Origin: Stenotrophomonas humi
Lineage (GTDB): Bacteria; Pseudomonadota; Gammaproteobacteria; Xanthomonadales; Xanthomonadaceae
Assembly (NCBI RefSeq): GCF_001431415.1
Contig: NZ_LDJI01000027.1
Location: 1-64,000, forward strand
Length of the DNA stretch: 64,000 nt
Reading direction: 5' to 3'
Shown here piece by piece: positions 60,555 through 64,000 of the stretch (its first letter is position 1; each line of letters starts with the position of its first letter). The notes beneath the pieces were generated by a model. The model saw only the letters and a program-made list of their open reading frames with translations, did not search any database and had not been told where the DNA came from. The position numbers and the translations under genes were made by a program.

Positions 60555-60947
60555 TCAGCGCGGCGTGCGTACCATGCGTTCGAGCAGATGCTCGACGATG
60601 TTGGCAGGATTGGCCGTGCGGCCTACATGGGTAACCGACATCTGCACCACCGAACTGCGCTTGGCGGTCAGAAAATGAAAGCGTGCGCGCGGTGGCAGCT
60701 GTGCGATGGGGCCTGCGTCTGGCCGGCCTTCGCAGATGGCGACGATGGCATCCAGCCATGGTTGCAGTGATTCGATATCCAGCTGCGGCGCGAACGCCTG
60801 CAGACGAGCGGTATCGAGCTCGATGGCTGCCTGCAGCTGGCTCGCACCGGGGCAGGAAACAATCACCCCGACGTTGATGAACTCCTCGCGCTCCACCCGC
60901 GGCACCACGCGGATGACCGCATAGTCATAGGTATGCAGCGTGGGCAC
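60555..60947 (-). CDS. DUF3037 family protein
   Basis: Protein of 130 aa. It opens TLHTYDYAVIRVVPRVEREEF and INVGVIV (the DYAVIRVVPRVEREEFINVG block is the DUF3037 hallmark), and ends VGRTANPANIVEHLLERMV. Function unknown. The start is GTG 60947 with an AGGAGG site six bases before; this makes it overlap the end of the HipA-like kinase gene by 23 bases, in a different frame. The pair HipA-like kinase plus DUF3037 recurs in other bacteria, which suggests a joint function. Confidence 0.8.
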   Translation of the reverse strand: MPTLHTYDYAVIRVVPRVEREEFINVGVIVSCPGASQLQAAIELDTARLQAFAPQLDIESLQPWLDAIVAICEGRPDAGPIAQLPPRARFHFLTAKRSSVVQMSVTHVGRTANPANIVEHLLERMVRTPR

Positions 60948-61701
60948 GGATGGCCTCCTGTACGAAGGCTTCACGCAGTTGCAGGCGGCGCTTCAGATAG
61001 TTGGAATAGGCGTGGCGGTAAGCATCGGCATCGGTGAAGGTGGGCTCGTTCTGCAGCCAGCTTTCGGGGATGTCGGCGACGGCTGCGTCGATTACCGCAT
61101 CGGTCAGGACTGGCGCCAGTGCGGTATCGGCGTCCGCAATCGCGCTGGCGAACGGTAGCAGCACATGGTCGCGGATCAGCTTGAACGGCTTGCCGCAGGC
61201 TTCGCCAGCGTTTTCCCAATCGTGGTGGAAATACAGCGCGGCGCCATGATCGATGAGATACAGCTTGCGGTGCCAAACCATCAGATTGGGATTGCGCGCA
61301 GTACGGTCGACGTTGCTGGTGAAGGCATCGAACCAGACGATGCGCGAAGCCAGTCCGGCATCCGGCTGCATTGCCGCGGGGTCGTAGTTGAGGGCGCCGG
61401 GCAGGTAGTCGCTTCCCAGATTGGTGCCTTCGCTGGCGCGGATCAGGTCCTGGATTTCCGGGTCGGGCTCAGTGCGTGCGAATTCGCGATCCAGTTCGAC
61501 CAGTGCCATGTCCGGCATCGGGAGTTCAAGCGCCTGTGCCAGCTTGCCGACCACCAGTTCGGCGATCAGCGCCTTGGGGCCCTGGCCGGCACCGCGGAAC
61601 TTGAGCACGTACATGCCGTCGTCATCGGCTTCGATGACGGCAGGCAGCGAGCCGCCTTCGCGCAGCGGTGTGATGTAGCGGGTCGCATGTACGGTCTTCA
61701 C
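60925..61701 (-). CDS. HipA-like kinase (HipA_2 family)
   Basis: Protein of 258 aa with a reduced HipA/PI3K-like kinase fold. The N-terminal lobe has GMYVLKFRGAGQGPKALIAE with the ATP Lys (near 33). The catalytic loop is DAFTSNVDRTARNPNLM (near 125-141, Asp and Asn) and the metal motif is LIDHGAALYF (near 150). It lacks the N-terminal subdomain and operator-binding surface of true HipA, and no HipB-like gene is adjacent. Start is a GTG at 61701 with poor ribosome-binding site. Its partner gene overlaps it by 23 bases. Substrate unknown; a toxin role is speculative. Confidence 0.8.
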   Translation of the reverse strand: MKTVHATRYITPLREGGSLPAVIEADDDGMYVLKFRGAGQGPKALIAELVVGKLAQALELPMPDMALVELDREFARTEPDPEIQDLIRASEGTNLGSDYLPGALNYDPAAMQPDAGLASRIVWFDAFTSNVDRTARNPNLMVWHRKLYLIDHGAALYFHHDWENAGEACGKPFKLIRDHVLLPFASAIADADTALAPVLTDAVIDAAVADIPESWLQNEPTFTDADAYRHAYSNYLKRRLQLREAFVQEAIRAHAAYL

Positions 61702-61789
61702 TGCTGGCAGGCCGGTACGGGGAAGGTAACAAGCCTAGCGCAAAGCAGTGAATGCAGGCTTCCTGCGGACTGGCCTATGCGGGCGCGCC

Positions 61790-62353
61790 TCATGCGGTGG
61801 CCTCGAAGGCGTCGTGGTAATGCACCTGCGCAACCGGCGGTTCACCGCTGAACGACAGCAGCTGGAAGTACTCGGCGGGCACCCCGGGCAGCACCAGTGC
61901 GGGATCGGCCCTGAAGCCGAAGCGGGCGTAATACGCCGGCTCGCCCAACAGTACGCAGCCGGCACTTCCCATGGCTTGCAGGCGTGCGATTGCGGCTCGC
62001 ATCAGTGCCGAACCAACGCCGTGCTGCTGATGCGCCGGCGCTACCGAGATCGGCCCCAGCCCGTGCCAACCCGTATCTCCGGAAGAGAGTGTTACCGGTG
62101 ATGCCGCGACATGGCCGATCACCTCATCGCCCTTCAGTGCGACCAACGAAAGCGTCAGCTGGCCAGCCTCGCGCAGCGCGGCGACGATGAACTGTTCGGT
62201 ATGGCTGGAGTAGGGCTGATCGGCGAACGCAGCACGGGTGATGCGGTCGATTGCTTCGACGTCGTCGGGTAGCTCGTCGCGGATCAGCAGCTCGGCATCG
62301 GTGGCGGGGGGCGCGCCGTCCTTGCTGGATGATGGGATGGATGACTTGGACAT
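61790..62353 (-). CDS. GNAT-family N-acetyltransferase (YhbS-like)
   Basis: Protein of 187 aa. A GNAT fold starts at about residue 22 (LLIRDELPDDVEAIDRITRAAF), with GHVAASPVTL, GLGPISVAPAHQQHGVGSALM (acetyl-CoA motif QHGVGSALM near 112) and LLGEPAYYARFGF, the YhbS landmark. The first 20 residues are Ser-rich and may be extra; the start at 62353 has GGGAG upstream. Substrate unknown. It is 88 bases upstream of the kinase gene. Confidence 0.85.
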   Translation of the reverse strand: MSKSSIPSSSKDGAPPATDAELLIRDELPDDVEAIDRITRAAFADQPYSSHTEQFIVAALREAGQLTLSLVALKGDEVIGHVAASPVTLSSGDTGWHGLGPISVAPAHQQHGVGSALMRAAIARLQAMGSAGCVLLGEPAYYARFGFRADPALVLPGVPAEYFQLLSFSGEPPVAQVHYHDAFEATA

Positions 62354-62705
62354 GAGTTTCACTCCCGGGAGAATCTTCGCAGTCATGATGCGGGGAAGCG
62401 GCGGATGATGCGAGAGTGCGGGCCGGGCTTCAGGCTTCGCCATGCGAGCCCCTGTCTCGCTGCGGGAGATGGATTGGGGCAGGGGGGAAGGCCAGTCGAT
62501 CTGGAAGCATGGAGAATGCCCGTCAATCCGCTCAGCATCTAGTCGACAGCCAGCATTTACAGGTACCGTTGTTCGCACGATGTGTTCCCCCCTCCGTCAG
62601 CGACAGGTAGAGCAGCGCGATGCGAAGGAGCAACATTCGTACGACGTACTGCTCCGCAGTGGCGTTCAATGCAATCAGGTCACTCAGGTGGTTCAGGAGT
62701 AGGGC
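62354..62705. other. 352-base intergenic region between divergent genes
   Basis: No gene seen. It contains a weak inverted repeat GGAGCA/TGCTCC (62627-62632, 62650-62655) and AGGAG (62694-62698), the ribosome-binding site of the lipoprotein gene. No clear promoter boxes could be assigned. Confidence 0.5.
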
Positions 62706-63839
62706 GTGAGTTACATGTGCAGTGGCAAAGGGCTTGGCCGGACCAGGCGTGTCGCACCGCAGTTGTGCGGTTTGCCATTCGCGTTGATCTTGTTGGTGAC
62801 GACCGGCTGTAACACGGTGCCACAGGTGCCTGCCGGACCCGCGCGGGATGTGCATGCCGAAATCGAGCAGCGCATACCGGCCAAGACGCCGGACCGCGAC
62901 GGTTGGGCGGCGGACATCCAGACCGCATTGGCGGCGCAACGGATCGAGCCCAATACCGAGAACATCTGCGCGGTGCTGGCGGTGATCGAGCAGGAATCGG
63001 GCTATCGTGCCGACCCGCCGGTCGACAATCTGCCGCAGATCGCGCGACAGGAAATCCGTCGGCGCGCATCGGCAGTGCGCATCCCGGGCCTGATGGTGGA
63101 CGCCGGCTTGAAGATCAGGGCGTTGGACGGCATCAGCTACGGCGACAAGCTTGCCCGTGTGCGCACCGAGCGCGATCTGAGTCGTTTGTACGAGGAGATC
63201 ATCGATCGCGTGCCGATGGGGCGGCGCTTGTTTGCCGGCAAGAATCCGGTGCAGACCGGTGGTGCGATGCAGGTTGGAATTCCCTTCGCACAAGCGCATG
63301 CGCAAGGCTACCCGTATCCGGTGCAGAGCAGCATCCGTGATGAAGTATTCAGTCGTCGTGGTGGTATCTATTTCGGCACGATGCATCTGTTGGGCTACCA
63401 GACGCCGTATACGCGCAAGGTGCATCGTTTCGCCGACTACAACGCCGGCTGGTATGCCAGCCGCAATGCGGCGTTCCAGAGTGCGGTGGCAATGGCGACC
63501 GGTATCACGCTGGAGTTGGATGGCGATGTGCTGGTGCCAGACGCTGCACTGGACAAGCCGGGCCAGACCGAGCGTGCCGTGCGTTCGCTTGGGCCGCAAC
63601 TGGGCATGGATGAGCGGCTGATTCGGCGTGCGCTGGAACAGGCCGATACGTTGGCCTTCAGCGACAGTGAGCTGCATCACCGGGTGTTCGATCTTGCCGA
63701 GGCCCGGGCCGGGCATGCACTGCCGCGTGCGATGATTCCGGGGATTCGCCTGGACAGCCCCAAGATCACCCGTGAATTGACCACCGAGTGGTTTGCCAAT
63801 CGGGTGGATGAACGTTATCGGCAGTGTCTGGCGCGGTGA
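62706..63839 (+). CDS. DUF1615 lipoprotein (lysozyme-like fold family)
   Basis: Protein of 377 aa. The N-terminal hydrophobic segment ends in LLVTTGC, a weak lipobox (Cys near 35). The DUF1615 body includes VLAVIEQESGYRADPP (near 90), a segment with a Glu like that of lytic transglycosylases, and GGAMQVGIPFAQAHA (near 190) and YNAGWYASRNAAFQ (near 245), which also resemble that fold. Cell-wall cleavage is an inference, not shown. GTG 62706 has AGGAG eight bases upstream; ATG 62715 is in frame but too far from it. The C-terminus is near the window end. Confidence 0.82.
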   Translation: MSYMCSGKGLGRTRRVAPQLCGLPFALILLVTTGCNTVPQVPAGPARDVHAEIEQRIPAKTPDRDGWAADIQTALAAQRIEPNTENICAVLAVIEQESGYRADPPVDNLPQIARQEIRRRASAVRIPGLMVDAGLKIRALDGISYGDKLARVRTERDLSRLYEEIIDRVPMGRRLFAGKNPVQTGGAMQVGIPFAQAHAQGYPYPVQSSIRDEVFSRRGGIYFGTMHLLGYQTPYTRKVHRFADYNAGWYASRNAAFQSAVAMATGITLELDGDVLVPDAALDKPGQTERAVRSLGPQLGMDERLIRRALEQADTLAFSDSELHHRVFDLAEARAGHALPRAMIPGIRLDSPKITRELTTEWFANRVDERYRQCLAR

Positions 63840-63935
63840 ATCGTGACTGCGATGACCACCTCGGTGCATCGGCCCGCGCATTTCAATTTTTGTATCCGGG
63901 CGTTGCATCCGCGCACGCCTGGAGGTCTTGCGTCT

Positions 63936-63960
63936 GTCATTCCCGCGAAGGCAGGGATTG
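63936..63960 (+). repeat. CATTCCCGCGAAGGCAGGGA-type dispersed repeat
   Basis: Imperfect palindrome around TTCCCGCGAAGGCAGGGATT, a form scattered through many proteobacterial genomes; only one copy falls in this window, so family membership is from memory. Confidence 0.45.
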
Positions 63961-64000
63961 CTCTGCTTTCATGGGGGAGTGGCAGGTGGCGCTGCGCCAA

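Noticed and set aside
60925..61701. Classical hipAB toxin-antitoxin pair
   Set aside because: No HipB-like helix-turn-helix gene is adjacent and the kinase lacks the HipA N-terminal subdomain.

Overview
This is high-GC chromosomal DNA from a gammaproteobacterium of the family Xanthomonadaceae, most likely a Stenotrophomonas-like organism. The evidence is combined: the order smc-zipA-ligA, a methionine synthase split into two genes, a eukaryote-like kynurenine route to quinolinate (kmo, kynU, haaO), a GyrA with Gln at position 83 (a residue I associate with Stenotrophomonas), a TetR-controlled RND pump, and Xanthomonad-type palindromic repeats. I see no tRNA, rRNA, CRISPR array, prophage or insertion sequence. 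The window looks like core genome with small accessory patches.

Layout. 1-5381 (minus): an eight-gene run with its promoter and GGTG-N16-CACC palindrome at the right end: small lipoprotein, YtrA-type GntR regulator, ABC ATPase and permease, a GSGD-repeat surface protein, and three tandem YggN/DUF2884-like proteins. 5447-9439 (plus): periplasmic glutathione peroxidase, FKBP isomerase, ugd, slyX, DUF2058 protein, terminator. 9438-16890 (minus): MFS transporter, papain-like protein, then a methionine synthase operon (ArsR-methyltransferase fusion regulator, homocysteine-methyltransferase half, short-chain dehydrogenase, cobalamin half) with a palindrome at the operon head. 16960-18171 (plus): acyl-CoA dehydrogenase. 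18311-23407 (minus): RND pump, membrane fusion protein and TetR repressor. 23665-32758 (plus): the 180-kDa NAD-glutamate dehydrogenase, NAD kinase, 5'-nucleotidase and a trimethylamine-monooxygenase-like flavoprotein. 32777-43093 (minus): DUF2939 and SRPBCC proteins, sbcB with a DUF2461 gene, the kynurenine genes, carbonic anhydrase, a PaiB-like protein, two small genes and asnS. 43208-43640 (plus): IscA-type protein. 43920-45134 (minus): MFS exporter. 45251-46732 (plus): rpsF-rpsR-rplI. 46771-60434 (plus): smc, zipA, ligA, GNAT, epmA, a DUF3011 protein, mtnA, gyrA. 60555-62353 (minus): a HipA-like kinase/DUF3037 pair and a GNAT. 62706-63839 (plus): a DUF1615 lipoprotein.

Themes. Methionine and one-carbon chemistry is represented by split metH, mtnA and the trimethylamine-monooxygenase homologue. 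NAD metabolism is represented by kmo, kynU, haaO, nadK and NAD-linked enzymes. Many genes are joined by ATGA, GTGA or TGATG overlaps, and several (tetR, ligA, mtnA) look leaderless, with a -10 box six to nine bases before the start codon.

Most notable. (1) A composite palindromic repeat sits in frame inside metH and is translated as about 40 extra residues. (2) The metH operon carries a fused ArsR-methyltransferase regulator, a 28-bp palindrome at its promoter, and a dehydrogenase between the two synthase halves. (3) The GntR/ABC/GSGD-repeat/triple-YggN locus has a clear operator. (4) The HipA-like kinase and DUF3037 genes overlap. (5) The Tmm-like monooxygenase stands alone. No wholly unknown system is proven; items 3 and 4 are the best candidates for undescribed biology.
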